DNA from: Apis mellifera
Taxonomy: Eukaryota; Arthropoda; Insecta; Hymenoptera; Apidae
NCBI RefSeq assembly: GCF_003254395.2
Contig: NC_037652.1
Span: forward strand, 7,050,001-7,114,000
Direction of reading: 5' to 3'
DNA: 64,000 nucleotides
Shown: in pieces, positions 9,992-21,457 of the stretch
How the letters are laid out: each line of letters opens with the position of its first letter
Position numbering within the stretch: the stretch's first letter is position 1
Made by a program: the position numbers and the translations under genes
Notes under the pieces: generated by a model
The model's input: the letters and a program-made list of their open reading frames with translations, nothing else
Databases searched by the model: none
What the model was told of the DNA's origin: nothing

Positions 9992-12480
9992 GGAACTGGT
10001 ACTTTCGATGTAAATAGGTTCATTTCGAAATTTAAAGATGCCGCACACGATCCCCCACCGTTCCATGTAGTCCAGTGTCAACACGCGAAGAGAATTTCAT
10101 ATTGGTTATTATCATACGAATATAGCAGGCCTACGATGACAACGGATTACATGAATAATTGTCACGTGCACACCGAACGCGATATGTAAATCCGCTATTA
10201 TTTGATACAGTTGCGGCAATCGTTTGTTCGATTCGATGTTGCTCCTCACGATCCTTTGTATACTTTTGACATGGTGGATTGGGCACTGTTTACAATTAAT
10301 ATCGATCCATTCTTTCGCGCGACATTTCGTCGCATTAGTCGCGAAACATCGCGCTCGAAAATCTGCACATACATATTTCAATCGTCCAATTTCCAATTCC
10401 TCGATAATCTCGCAAAATTTCCAGAACGAACCTTCCTGTTTCGAAATTTCCCCCCCCTCTCTCTCTCTCTCTCCTTTCTCTCTTTCTATCCATTCCAACA
10501 GAAATTTGGGAAGAAGATCGAGAAGACGCAATTGAAAGAAGATCGCGCAACTCGTGGAACTTTCTCGATCGCAGCGCTTATTGCGTTCAAAAATTGTGAC
10601 GGACGACTGGTTATAAACGCGCGAGAGCAACGTAAATTCCACGGTATCGCACGGTTTTCGAATACGAAGATACGTTTTCCTCTTCTTTTTTTTTTTTTTC
10701 CTTCACGAATCTCGAATCGAATCGAATATTTTCACGTCACCGCGATTCTCGTTTCGTGACGCGACGCGCGAGCAATTAAAAATTATCGCCGATTTCCTGG
10801 AAACCCGGCCGATTCCCGCGAAATTAACGCGAGCAATCGCGAATTTCTCGGGAAACGTTATTTCTGCCCAAACTTTTTTCAACAGCGTTTTCTCGGAGTT
10901 TCGCAAGGTCGCGCGGCAAAGAGGAGGAGGAAGGAGGAGATGGAAGAAAGAAGAAGGAGGAAATATTTTTTTTTTTTTTACTTCGGGGATCGGTTATTAA
11001 TGGACTTTTCGATCGAGTTAATCGCGAGACCTTTGCTCCATGACAAATTTCCACGATAACGTCAATTCGTAAATAGTTACGTTACTAGCTAAACGCTGGC
11101 GATTAAAAATAATTCGCAAATAACTCGGCAAAACAGTTGATGACTGATGAACGTCTCGAAGAAATCGGATTACTACCGAAATACTTTACGTTCGACGATC
11201 CAATGTAATCCAAAAAAAAAAAAGAAAAAAGAGAAGAAAAGAAACTTTACTTTTCCTTGGAGATATTCAATTAAGAAAAAAAAAAAATAAATAAATAAAT
11301 AAAAACGGATACAACCGACGGATAATAAAGTAATCGGTAAACGAGATGCTCGCCCGTTTTCTCCAACTCCGTTTCGCGGATACGCGATCGGTTGAACTTG
11401 AACCTTCTTCTATTTATCCGTAATCAAAACACGATACCGCGATCACTTCCCATGGACGTGGTGTTAATTTTACTAAGTTACCGCGTCAATAAACGTCTAC
11501 CTCGAAACGTCTCGTGAATCGTTCGGCCGACATAAAGCGCAGACGTTCGATTTATCGAGAGACGACCGCTCGTTTTATCGGCCGGCGAATATATTTCGAG
11601 GTTAAGAACGTCGGATCGTCGTCGGCCACCGCCGACGTTAATATCGTTCGAACCACGTTTTTTCCTCCGCTCGGGGAAATCGCGGATTCCATCTTTATCT
11701 GAAACGTTCCGTTCCAACGAAGAGACAGAGAGACAGAGAGAGAGATAGGATTCAACGAAACGAAGGATCGCGACAAAAAGCAACATTACCGGAAATCGTT
11801 GCGCTACAACACAACGATATAAGCGCGGCCGGCTCGAGCCGCATCCCTCCTTTCCCTCCCAGCATCCGAGTTCTAATTGCCTGGCGAATCAAGCGCGCAT
11901 CGCTCTTGTAACGCATCCAACTCCGCTAGAACACCGTAAACAGAGAGAATCTGTTTACCTGTTCGAGATGTATGTGTGCGTGTCATTATCGAAAGGAAAT
12001 TTCATTCGGGGGCTCGATTCCATCTATCCGTTTGTCTATCCTGTAGAGGCGAGAGTAAGACGGACAAGGTTGGAAAATATAATTGGATCCTCCGCGTTTC
12101 ATTTTTCCCCCACCCTCCCTCCCTCCCTCAAGTTTCGAGTTTCCGCTGTTGGTGCGTGCAAGGCGCGGCAGACACTCCGCGACTTTCGCGTTTCGGTCGC
12201 CCTTGAAATGTTGAAAATGCACAAGTACCGGTCGTTACGTGTTCCGGAGCGACAGGTTCCCCTGGCGAAACACGTGACGCATTGCGTATACTTTCGCAAT
12301 CGTTTGCCCGTGCGTCCCCTGTACCAAGTGCTATATGCGCGAGGCGACACTGTTTAACTTGCAAATTACGGAGAAATCGTTCAATTTTCAACCGACTTTG
12401 AATTTTCGTTCGCCACATTTTTTACTTTTCTTCCCCCTCCCTCCCTCCTTCGTCGAATGGAAAAAACAATCTTAAGAGAA
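9670..12480. other. Non-coding stretch with short repeats
   Basis: Holds (CT)n at 9965-9991 and about 10457-10475, an A-rich part at 11211-11305 with (AAAT)n, and otherwise unique CpG-rich DNA. Frames of up to 185 codons exist at 10.1-10.8 kb on both strands and overlap one another; none resembles a known protein. No promoter or splice pair stands out. Confidence 0.5.
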
Positions 12481-12481
12481 A

Positions 12482-12532
12482 ATATATATATATATATATA
12501 TATTTAGAATGAGAGAGAGAGAGAGAGAGAAG
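12482..12532. repeat. (AT)n then (GA)n
   Basis: Adjacent dinucleotide runs: AT at 12482-12502 and GA at 12511-12532. Confidence 0.95.
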
Positions 12533-13053
12533 AGGATTATTTCGCGAAGGGCCGTCAATGATGGCCCTTTTTCCCGGAAAAGGGACGTTTCTCGTTTTCT
12601 CGGGGCGGCGCTCGACATTTCGGAGTTCCTACGGGACACCTGGCAACCAGCGTTGGTCGGGCATCGAAACCCAAGAAGAAGCCCAGAGGGAGAAACGTAA
12701 CGGACGCGACATAAGACCGGCTCGAACCAACGTAACGAGGTCACTCGTTATACGAGAGGGAGGACTCGGCGACGAAAGGTAGACGATCGTAGACGAAACA
12801 CCGATAAGACCGGTTGACCACTGGAGAAGGCGCATCGAACGTTGCGCGAAATGACACTCTCGCGCGCCGAATGGAATTTCTCGACGTGGAAAATCGTCCA
12901 AATCGTTTTTCGCTCGAGTCGACCGAGCACGAACCGAGCCCTTCTTTCTTAGAATTACGCTACTCTTGCATCCATCATTCGCCGTCTGAATCGTAAGGAA
13001 AAGGGAACGGAAAAGTGAGAGAGGGGAGGGGGGGAGAGAAAAATCGCGGACGC

Positions 13054-13150
13054 GGGGGAAGAAAGGGAAAAGGGAGAAAGGAGAAAAGAAAAAAGAAGAA
13101 AAAAGGAAAAAGAGAAAAGGGAAAAGAGAGAGAGAGAGAGAGAGAAAAGA
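13054..13150. repeat. 97-nt uninterrupted purine run
   Basis: Only A and G from 13054 to 13150: GGGGGAAG at the left, AAAAAG words in the middle and (GA)n at the right. Runs of this length with mirror-like parts can form triplex (H-DNA). A pyrimidine-rich block follows about 230 bp downstream. Confidence 0.9.
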
Positions 13151-13380
13151 TGCGGCGCGGCTCGTTGAAGAGCGCACAATCTTTTCGGCCATTTTGGTGT
13201 CTAAGAAGCTCTCTAGTGCGTCTTGTGGCCTGTCGATCTCCCTCCCTTCGACCTCTCCTCTCCTCGCAACCCGACAGCTTCGTCTTTCTTGCTCTTTCAC
13301 GCACCTAGAATCGCATACGATGACACGTGCACACGCTCGTTCCATGCACACACACACACGCGCGCACGCGAGGGCACTCC

Positions 13381-13608
13381 TCTTTCCGTCTCTATCTTTT
13401 CCCCTTATTCTTTTCCTCCTTCTCTTCGCCTCTCCACTCTCTTTCTCTAATCCTCTCTCTCTCTCCCTCTTTCTCTCCCTCTCTTTCTTCCTCGCTCCCA
13501 CTCTTCCTCCATCCTTCTCTCCTTCTCCTCCTCCTACTTCTCCTTCTCCTTCTCCTTCTCCTCTTCTCGCTCTCTCGCTCGCGTTCTCTCTCTCTCTCTC
13601 TCGATCGC
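13381..13608. repeat. Pyrimidine-rich low-complexity block
   Basis: Nearly all C and T, with (CT)n, (TCC)n and (CTTCTC)n parts and scattered single purines. The longest pure pyrimidine segment is about 42 nt (13451-13492). Long frames across it read poly-Ser/Leu or, on the other strand, poly-Arg/Glu, and are artefacts. Confidence 0.85.
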
Positions 13609-13773
13609 GCGCTAGGTTTCAGTCCGTCTTGCTCGCACGCCCTCCCCCTGCGATGGCCCCTTCCTTTCTTCCCTCTCGGTGTGTCTCGTGCGCGCGAGCG
13701 CGGCCGCACACATACACACGCACGCCTGTACACACGTTGACACGAAACCTCGCACACCACCGACGCGTAACAC

Positions 13774-13830
<57 letters not shown>

Positions 13831-13884
13831 CGAGCGAGTGAGCGAGCGAGTGAATAAGCGGGCGAGCGAGTGAGCGAGCGAGTG
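13774..13884. repeat. (GTAA)14 array grading into (GCGA/GTGA)n
   Basis: Fourteen perfect GTAA units (13774-13829), then GCGA/GTGA tetranucleotides to about 13884. On the plus strand the array contains 13 consecutive GTAAGT words, each a perfect 5' splice-site hexamer, 4 nt apart. The opposite strand reads as a hydrophobic Leu-Thr-Tyr repeat. Confidence 0.95.
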
Positions 13885-14008
13885 ATGTACATGTACGCGT
13901 AGACGCGTGGTATACTCGCGCGCGATTCGTTTCTACGATGATTCGCGTCCGCGAGGTTTTCTCGAAAACGAGGGACGCGACGGGGGAGGGAGGCTAGAGA
14001 GGGAGGAC

Positions 14009-14044
14009 GGGAGGGAGGGAGGGAGGGAGGGAGAGAGGGGAGGG
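14009..14044. repeat. (GGGA)n array
   Basis: Seven or more GGGA units in a purine run. Regularly spaced GGG triplets make this a strong G-quadruplex candidate on the plus strand. Confidence 0.9.
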
Positions 14045-14291
14045 AACGAGAAAAACAATGATCGCCGGTACTCACTCTCACGACAGGAAGAATCACGGGT
14101 TGCACTTCCTTCTCGCGTGACGATCGACGATGCGTCGTCCTCCGTCCTCAGAATGGTTGGTAGCGGCTCGCCACTCTCGTGTCGAGCCGGTAGCCGCGCT
14201 CCGGGCGCATCTTCCTTGACATTTTCCTCGGCGAAAAAAAAAATGAAGAAAAAAAAAATCGCAATCTTCTTCGCTTCTCCCTCCTTGCGTG

Positions 14292-14299
14292 TAATAATA

Positions 14300-14378
<79 letters not shown>

Positions 14379-14385
14379 GTATATA
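14292..14385. repeat. Compound (AT)n(GT)n(AT)n microsatellite
   Basis: About 94 nt: AAT units, (AT)n, (GT)n and (AT)n, the same architecture as at 8145-8242. Confidence 0.95.
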
Positions 14386-14677
14386 CTTTCACGCACCGAG
14401 CAACAGAAACGTGACAAAGAACGTAACACAGAGGCGCGACCGCGAAACGATCGACGGCCGCGAACCGACAAGGTCTCCGACGAGGAACGTAGCTGCTCGC
14501 TCGTAGACTGACACGCGTACGAAAAAGGAGACCGAGCGCGAACTAACGAAATGGAATCGACGGTTGCACCGAACTCTCCAGTTGTACCGCCTCCCCTCCA
14601 CCGTCTTCCTTCCACGCTAGGAGCCTGTTGCTCTCCTCCGTTCGATCCTTCCGATCCTCTCGAGAGCGTCGCTGGTA

Positions 14678-14790
14678 CTCTTCTCTCTTTCTCTCTCTCT
14701 CTCCCTCTCCTTCTCTCTCTCTTTCTCTTTCTCTCTCTTTTTCCCTCCCTCTTTCTTTCCTTCTTTCTCTCTTTTCTTCTCTTTTTTTTC
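14678..14790. repeat. 113-nt uninterrupted pyrimidine run
   Basis: Only C and T from 14678 to 14790, mostly CT, TTTC and CCT words. It is the longest pure pyrimidine tract in the window. Confidence 0.9.
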
Positions 14791-15563
14791 GTCTCTCTCT
14801 TTCTCGCTCGCCCTCTCTCCTTCACCCTTTACTCTTTAACTACCGTTTTAACTATTTCACTCGATTCTTCACTTTCGTCTCTCTCTCTCTCTCTCTCCGT
14901 TTCCGCCTTCTTCCGTTTTCCCTTTTTCCCTCGCGACCAATTCGTACGCGGAGAATTCGTCGGAACGACAGGAAATTAACGGGCGCGCGCGTTTCCACCG
15001 ACGGATTCGAGTTCTTTTCCTTTTTTTCTACTTTTGTTTTCTTTTTTCTTTCTTCTTTTTTCCTTTCTCTTTTTCTTTTCCTCGTCACCTATCGTTCGAC
15101 GACGATTATCGCGATTATCACACTATTGCCACTACGATCCTATATATCCCGACTCCTCCGCCTTCTCTCCTCCCTCTCCTTCCTTCTTTCCCTGCCGGTT
15201 TCGTTTTTCGATCGTCCCCGATCGATAACGGCGATCCGTCGATCGTTCTACTCGCCGATGGTGCGATTCCTCTCTCTGGAACGGAGGAGTTAGTTGCCTC
15301 GTTCGTAGCGGTACGCCGTAACCGCAAGAGCGGAGCGGAAAACGAGGAGTTTATGCGGCGAGGGCGTGAGTACGAAGCGCGAATCACGGCGCGCGTGCAC
15401 AACAACAACAGCAACAGCAGCAGCGGGCGACGACGACGACAACGGCGGGCTCGTCTCGATCGGAACGATGAAACCACGGATTCCTCGATATTTTTTGTTG
15501 CACCAATCGACAAGGTTATTTCGCGACGGCCGCGTTCCTTCCTTCTCCGTCGCTTTCTCACCG

Positions 15564-15603
<40 letters not shown>

Positions 15604-15619
15604 CCTCTCTTCCCTCTCT
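15564..15619. repeat. (CT)n microsatellite
   Basis: 56-nt pyrimidine run with about 17 CT units in its core. Confidence 0.95.
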
Positions 15620-16058
15620 GTTTCTTCTCTCCCTGCTTTTTCTTTCCCTGCGTTTTCCCTCGAGAGAGAGAGACGCGCTTACGCACCGCCGAGGAAAACA
15701 CCGCGTCTCATTTTCGTTGATTCGTTTCCTTCGGATTCCGTTTTCTTGCTCGGTATTCGTTCTTTTCCCGTCACTCCCCCTTGTTCTCTCTCGCGTGTTT
15801 CACCGGCGCACAGGCGAGAGGGAGATGAAGCGACACACGCACACGCACCACTTGCCCAGGCCTCGACGTTTGATCCGGCTCCGGATATGCGACGTTCGTC
15901 GAGTTGCATTGGGTCGCGCTGCGCTCCCGTAACTGCATCCGCGTCGGACGGTGCGGCTTGCGCGCTAGGAGCGCCGCCATCCAACCACCCCACCATCTTC
16001 GTCCCACCACCACCGCCCGACAACACCACCGCTATCCTCCTCACCACCGACTCGCGCC

Positions 16059-16068
16059 ACTACTACAT

Positions 16069-16139
<71 letters not shown>

Positions 16140-16193
16140 TTACTACTACTACTCTACTACTACTACTACTCTACTACTACTACTACTATTATA
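16059..16193. repeat. (TAC)n trinucleotide block
   Basis: About 135 nt of TAC repeats with a few ATT and CTC interruptions. It is read as poly-Thr, poly-Tyr or poly-Leu depending on frame, and accounts for the 325-codon frame spanning 15353-16330. Confidence 0.95.
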
Positions 16194-16340
16194 CACACCA
16201 CTACCTTTCCACTATGCGTTACCAATACACGTCACTTTCTTCTACTCTACGCCACCACTACCACACCGCGTTGCAACCACGATCCCTCTTCTCACTGTCG
16301 ATCTCGTATACTCGTAATCGCGCTTCGTAGTCGGCCTCCT

Positions 16341-16357
16341 CGTAGTCATCGTGGTCG

Positions 16358-16388
<31 letters not shown>

Positions 16389-16465
16389 AGTCGTAGTCGT
16401 CGTTCTCTTAGCCTAGTCATGGTAATAGTCATAGTCGACATTGTCGTTGTCGCCGTCGCCATAGT
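16341..16465. repeat. (GTC)n trinucleotide block
   Basis: GTC/GTA/ATC repeats, purest at about 16361-16400. It lies 150 bp after the TAC block and is probably an independent expansion. Confidence 0.9.
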
Positions 16466-16469
16466 CCTC

Positions 16470-18290
16470 TACCAATCTTTCTCTCTCTCTACTCCTATTC
16501 TCATATCGTCGCCGTGGCGCTGTTACGATCGAGACGACCACACTCCTTTACCTTTTCGTCATTGCCATTCTTCTCGATCGCTCACGCGCGGCCACCGTCA
16601 CCGATCGATCGGCGAGTATATTTCTCGTCTAGGATCGGTAAACTTTGATCCCGATCGAACTCTACGGATATTTATTTATCGCCTTAATAATTTTTCGACT
16701 TTGAAAACACGATAATTGAAACGAGATTATTTATACCCGTTATTCTTGTTGTTGCGCCTCATCACGCCACACGGATCCGTTTAACGTGTTCTTACCGTTT
16801 GCCGAGTTTTATCGATCTACTCGCCCCTCCCTCGCGCTTTTTCCTCGTAAAACGCTATCCTTCCAGGATTCAATTCAACAATGCCTCCGATTAGAAACGA
16901 TTTCGTTCTAACGAAAACGTTTCTCGGAAGAGGAGGGAAGGAGGAAAGAAAGGAGAAGGAGAAAGGAGAGGAAAAGATTGGCGGCCGTTCGATAGCCGTT
17001 CGCAATAAAGCTTGCAAAAATCGCTCTCGCCTCGGAGAGAACGAAATTTCCATCGTGCGATGGAAGTAGTAGCTGCGAGCACGGCCGATCCGCGCCACGG
17101 AACACGCGCGCAGACGTTTGGTAACCCGGTTGATCCGTCCCCCTCCCCTCCCCCTCTCCCTCCCCGCACCGCCGTGGCCATGACACTTTTAATAGGAGAC
17201 AATTTGATGCAGTTGCTACTGCGATTTGAAATTTAAAAGCTAATCGCTATGGCGCACAGCCACCGCCGACACAGCTTTTCCGGAGATCGACAGACTTTTT
17301 CCGCTTCTTTCCCTCTTGTCCTGGCTCCTCGCAACTTTACGTTTACTTTCAAATTCATCCCCCCCTCTTCCTCCTTTAATCGATTCATCAGCCGCGAAAT
17401 ACGTCGCGTAAAAAAGGAGAAAAAAAAAAAAGAAAAGAAAAGAAAAAATTCTTCGTATCGTAAAATCTCGCTAAATCGACGGTGAGGTTATCGTTAATCG
17501 ACGAGAGGAGGAGAGGGGAGGGGAATAACGGGTGTATCTGAGATAATTTTCAACGTATCTATCCACGTATTCGATTCGCCCGCATCCTCCTTTTTACGCG
17601 AATCCAAGAACGACGGACTTCCTTATCCCTTTTTCTCCTTTTCTTTCTCCTCCTTTTTTCCAACAAATTATACTACGCATTCCAAGACTTGGCAGAATAA
17701 AAAAAAAAAAAAATAGAAAAGAAAAGGATTCTCGAGATTACTCGAATCGGGCCGCCCCGAATTTCGTCCCCCCTCCGAATAATACTATCCACGAATCCCG
17801 ATGTTCCGAAAGTCGCAACGACTTCCTCTATCGCCACACTACATTTATTGGTCTATCTTATCGCGAGCAAGCCTATCTTTTTTTCGCGTACCGTTTTCGA
17901 ACTTTACGCAAGACCTCTCGGAATCAAGCTGACGAATCAAGGGGGAAGGAAGGGAGGGGAGGACCTGGAGCGGAAAGAAGGAATAGACTTATAAAGGCGG
18001 ACTGAAGGAAGGAAGGGGGGGACTGGCGAAAGAGGCGATCACGCCGGCGGACCTTGAGGCGGGCGGACGTTCGGTTTAGGAATTCGTTGGATAATCTCGG
18101 GGCACGGCTCGAAGTGGCTCGGGTTTCAAGATGGCAGTCGAAAGTGGCTTAGATTAGATAGGAGCCCCCTCCCCCTCTTCGACGTCCTCTTCCGTCCGAG
18201 GAGGACGGAGAGTCCGAGTCCACCCGGACGGGACCGCGTTTTTCGTGACGAAAAAGGGGGACGCTTGCGCAATCTCGCCAAATTGACGTG
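16470..18290. other. Non-coding stretch
   Basis: Contains a donor-like GTGAGG at about 17484, A-rich runs near 17420 and 17700, and a TATAAAGG at 17990 that lacks an initiator at the proper distance. AAGATGGC at 18128-18135 is a YY1-like word. No protein-like frame is recognised. Confidence 0.5.
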
Positions 18291-18304
18291 TATATATGTA
18301 TATG

Positions 18305-18378
18305 TATATAAAATACACGTTTCTCGACTAAACGCAGTTTCGCACGCGGTAGCCTGGAGAGAAGGAGGAGAGGTAAGG
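18305..18378 (+). promoter_or_regulatory. TATA box, weak initiator and donor: candidate first exon
   Basis: TATATAAAAT lies at 18305-18314. A GCAGTT initiator-like word sits with its A near 18336, about 29 nt after the TATAAA start. 37 nt further, GAG is followed by GTAAGG (donor at 18373), which would make a short 5' non-coding first exon of 18336-18372. The initiator lacks the first T of the consensus. No matching acceptor was identified downstream with certainty. Confidence 0.22.
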
Positions 18379-18918
18379 GCACACCGTTTGACCGGATCCG
18401 TTTAATTCCCGCGAAACCGATTCTCCTCCACGTCTTCTACACTCGGCATTAAATTTTCCATCGGCCTGCTAGCAGCGCGGTTGTTTCGTTACCGACCCAG
18501 CCCGCTCCGCTGCGCCTTTCTCTCCGCCGACCAATGCCCACATCTCGCACCGAAAAATCTACGCCTACCCAAGCGGGAACGCGGATGGAGTTCGCTTCTT
18601 CGAACTCGTTGGTCGGAAAGGAAGGAACGGTTTCGCCAAACCTTTTTTTCACCGCGTTTCTTTGTGCGCGCCACGATCGATCGCGATAAAAAAAGCGTGG
18701 ACGACACGGTTTAACGAAAGGAAAGAAGGCGAGGAGGGGAGGCGCTGTGTCCGCCGCCAGGTCTACGGAACCGGACCCCGGTACAATAACGGTCGTCGCG
18801 TATTTTACGCGTGAATTGTTGCTCGCGACCGCAGCTCGCACCGCTCCCGCGGTGGCAGTGGTCGGATACGCGGCTCTGCGCGTGTATAAGTACGTACGTA
18901 CGTAAGTACGTCGATGCC

Positions 18919-18949
18919 ACGTGACGTCTAAATTCAGTCGGCCATTTTG
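18919..18949 (+). promoter_or_regulatory. Composite CRE-like/GCCATTTT element, copy 2
   Basis: ACGTGACGTCTAAAT (containing a TGACGTC CRE-like word), then TTCAGTC (exact initiator, A at 18936), then GCCATTTTG at 18941-18949. It aligns with 6711-6739 at 25 of 31 columns. An initiator with a GCCATTTT site just downstream resembles the start-site YY1 arrangement known from TATA-less animal promoters. This copy is therefore the better promoter candidate of the two. Confidence 0.35.
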
Positions 18950-18953
18950 GAGC

Positions 18954-19913
18954 ATGATTCATTTGTTTAGAATGGGTTGGATAGGAGTAGGAGGCGGAGC
19001 CACGCACACGCCAAATCTTCGTCAACGTTTTAGATTCGAGGCGAACGCGTTGACCGTGTCCAACTTTCGTCGCGCGTACCTTTCTCTCTCTCTCTCGCTA
19101 CCTTTTACGAATTTTCCCTCTCGGAAATCCGCTCTCCTTTCTCGTTCGAGATCGCCGGCGACGACGAATTTCGTCGCGCCCTCTCGAAGGCGACGAACGA
19201 CGGGCAGAGACACCGGCAGAGCGCCGCGGTTAGTCTCTCGGCGTAGTCGGGATCAAGGAGCGCGACAAGGTTACGAGGTACACGCTGTTCCCTCGAAAAG
19301 GGGCATGAATTATTTATCGGGCGCGAATAAAACGAAAGGAGAGAGGAAGGCGAACGCACGGGACAATGACGATCTTATCTATGCTACGCGTTATCGAGCG
19401 AACCGCAATCTTCCCTCCCGGGATCCTTTCTCCTTCTCTAAATCGCGTCCACGTCATTTCCATTTCCACGTCGCGTCCATCCGTTCCGAACAATCCGTTC
19501 CTCTTCCTTCCTTCCTTCCTCTTCGCTTTTACGCCCGCTCGGTCGGACATATTGCCGAAACTCGCTGCGCCGGCCGGGGGCGGGAGGGGAGCCGAGACGG
19601 GCCCAAGGTCAGTGGCAGTGGGTCAGTCGAGCCAATCGCGTGCCTCGTCCGCCGAAGGCCGCGCCGAATTCGAAGCGCGCTTCGAGAGGGAGACGAGTCG
19701 AGAGAGAGAGAGAGAGAGAGAAGAGGGAGAGAGAGGCTTCGCCGAGGATATCGTCGAGCGAGGTCTCTCGGAGCGGGCACGGTTTTAAGGTCCAGATCGG
19801 GTGACGTTCGCATCGAGGCTCCGGAGCGCGAGCGCGAGCGCGTCGATTCCGGTGGCGGAGCCGGTGCATGCAGGAAAGAGAACGGACAAGACCGGTATGC
19901 GAGCCGGCCTTGA
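18954..19913 (+). other. Longest open frame in window, 319 codons from ATG
   Basis: The frame is open from 18921; its first ATG is at 18954, five bases behind the GCCATTTTG element, and it ends at 19913. The protein would be rich in Arg, Ser, Gly and Glu with a (SL)n stretch and an ERERER stretch that come from CT and GA repeats. No domain is recognised. Frames of 300 codons occur several times in this stop-poor DNA, so length is not proof. Only its position behind the composite element makes it worth listing. Confidence 0.12.
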
Positions 19914-20872
19914 CCGTATCTCCGCTTATCGCCACGTTCCACGCTCGACGTCACGCGTCACGTTGCCGACGCGAACGACGCCGCGGCGATTTATCCGCCC
20001 CGTCCGAGGCATTCGTCGCTGCGACGCGGACCAGCACCCATCCGTCCCGCTCCCCTCCAACCCGAACCCGCGTTCTGTATCGTTTTATCAAATCGTTTTA
20101 CAATTCGCGTTATTAATTCAATTAGAACAAACACCCGATTCGTTTCGCGTTTACATTAGCGCGAATGGAACCGAAGCATCGTTTGTGCATCGTTTCCATC
20201 CCCTGTTCCTGGGCCTCCCCTCCCCTCCTCTCGCATATTAAGCTTCGCACGCGAGCAGCACAAATTTCCACGTCAGCAATTACTTAAATTAATTTCGCGA
20301 TAATTGTATCGATTATGCAAATTATGTAATTCGTTTTATTAGCCGGCGATACGTATTATCGTAACGAGCTCGCGAAGCGGTACGAGCGCTAACGAACGAT
20401 GATGCCGCCTTTTCTACCTTTCCAACCGTTCCGATAGGTAACCTCGGACGGTTTGATACCGTCTCTCTCTTTCTATCTGTGCTCGCGATATATCGGAGAC
20501 GGCGGGGAGAGGATTTTCGAAGGAATTCGAACGTCGGTGACGAACCATCGTCGTTTATTACACGTAAGCGTATACACGGCCTGTGTGCAATCGGTATATT
20601 AAGCAAGTGCGACGCGTTTCGATACTCGGTTGGACAAGCATCCAAATTGGATCCAAATTCTGGAGAGATTAAACTGTGATTCGACGTCTCGAAAACGGTG
20701 TCCTTGACCGTGACCACACGATTGTTGGACCGTTTCTCTCTATCGAGATCTATCGAGAGTTGTTATCGTTGAAAAAAAGAAAAAGAGGAAAAAGAGGAAG
20801 GAAGGAAAAAGAAAAAGGATTCGTTAAAATCCGCGCATATTTTTTTCACTTTTTGCATTTTTCGAATTCCAG

Positions 20873-21008
20873 GGGGATGGGAGATTTTCTTGGTTGGACG
20901 CAAGGACAAACAGAGCGCAAGAAAAGGAGCAGGAAGGGGGAAGGGGGCACGGATCGATCCCCCTGCATCGGGTCCGATAAAATTAAACGCGTCATTACCA
21001 ATCGATAA
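20873..21008 (+). other. Candidate terminal exon, 44 codons
   Basis: A good 3' splice site (T-rich tract, then AATTCCAG, AG at 20871-20872) precedes a frame running to TAA at 21006-21008. It includes an early MGDFLGWTQGQTERKKRS and ends SDKIKRVITNR. Basic residues come partly from A/G-rich DNA. No homology is recognised and no partner exon is assigned. Confidence 0.15.
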
Positions 21009-21187
21009 AGTCGAATCTCGGCAAGCTTTGTAACTAATAATTTGTGATTAGTTGGAGCGGCTCCAACGATTCTATGCACTGATAACTCGACAAACTTTCC
21101 TCGCTGCAACTCGTCCCGCCCTGCACATCGTCTCGGAATTAAGTTCATCCTCCGTTCGATCGATCCTCTTCTCTTTACAGAGAACGC

Positions 21188-21190
21188 GCA

Positions 21191-21222
<32 letters not shown>
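21188..21222. repeat. (GA)n microsatellite after CAG
   Basis: GA run starting 8 nt after an acceptor-like CTCTTTACAG that ends at 21180. Confidence 0.9.
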
Positions 21223-21223
<1 letters not shown>

Positions 21224-21312
21224 AACAGACGAATGCCCCCCCTTGTCTCCCCGTTTCCCCGACGCTCGCGTCCTTTTCGAAGAAAATTCGGAATTCAGCC
21301 TCTCGAGAGGAA

Positions 21313-21363
21313 TACATATATATATATATAAGTATATACATATATACATTTATATATATATAC
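21313..21363. repeat. (AT)n microsatellite
   Basis: Interrupted AT repeat with ACAT units. Confidence 0.9.
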
Positions 21364-21410
21364 CGCTTGGGAAGAGCAGCCGGGTAACGAGAGCGAGCGT
21401 GGAAAAGCCC

Positions 21411-21411
<1 letters not shown>

Positions 21412-21453
<42 letters not shown>
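21412..21453. repeat. (CT)21 microsatellite
   Basis: The longest perfect CT dinucleotide run in the window, about 42 nt. Confidence 0.95.

Positions 21454-21457
<4 letters not shown>

Noticed and set aside
13774..13830. Hydrophobic Leu-Thr-Tyr repeat on the minus strand as a membrane protein
   Set aside because: It is the translation of the (GTAA)n microsatellite.
15353..16330. 325-codon open frame
   Set aside because: It runs through (CT)n, Thr-encoding (TAC)n and other simple repeats; the overlapping frames are equally open.
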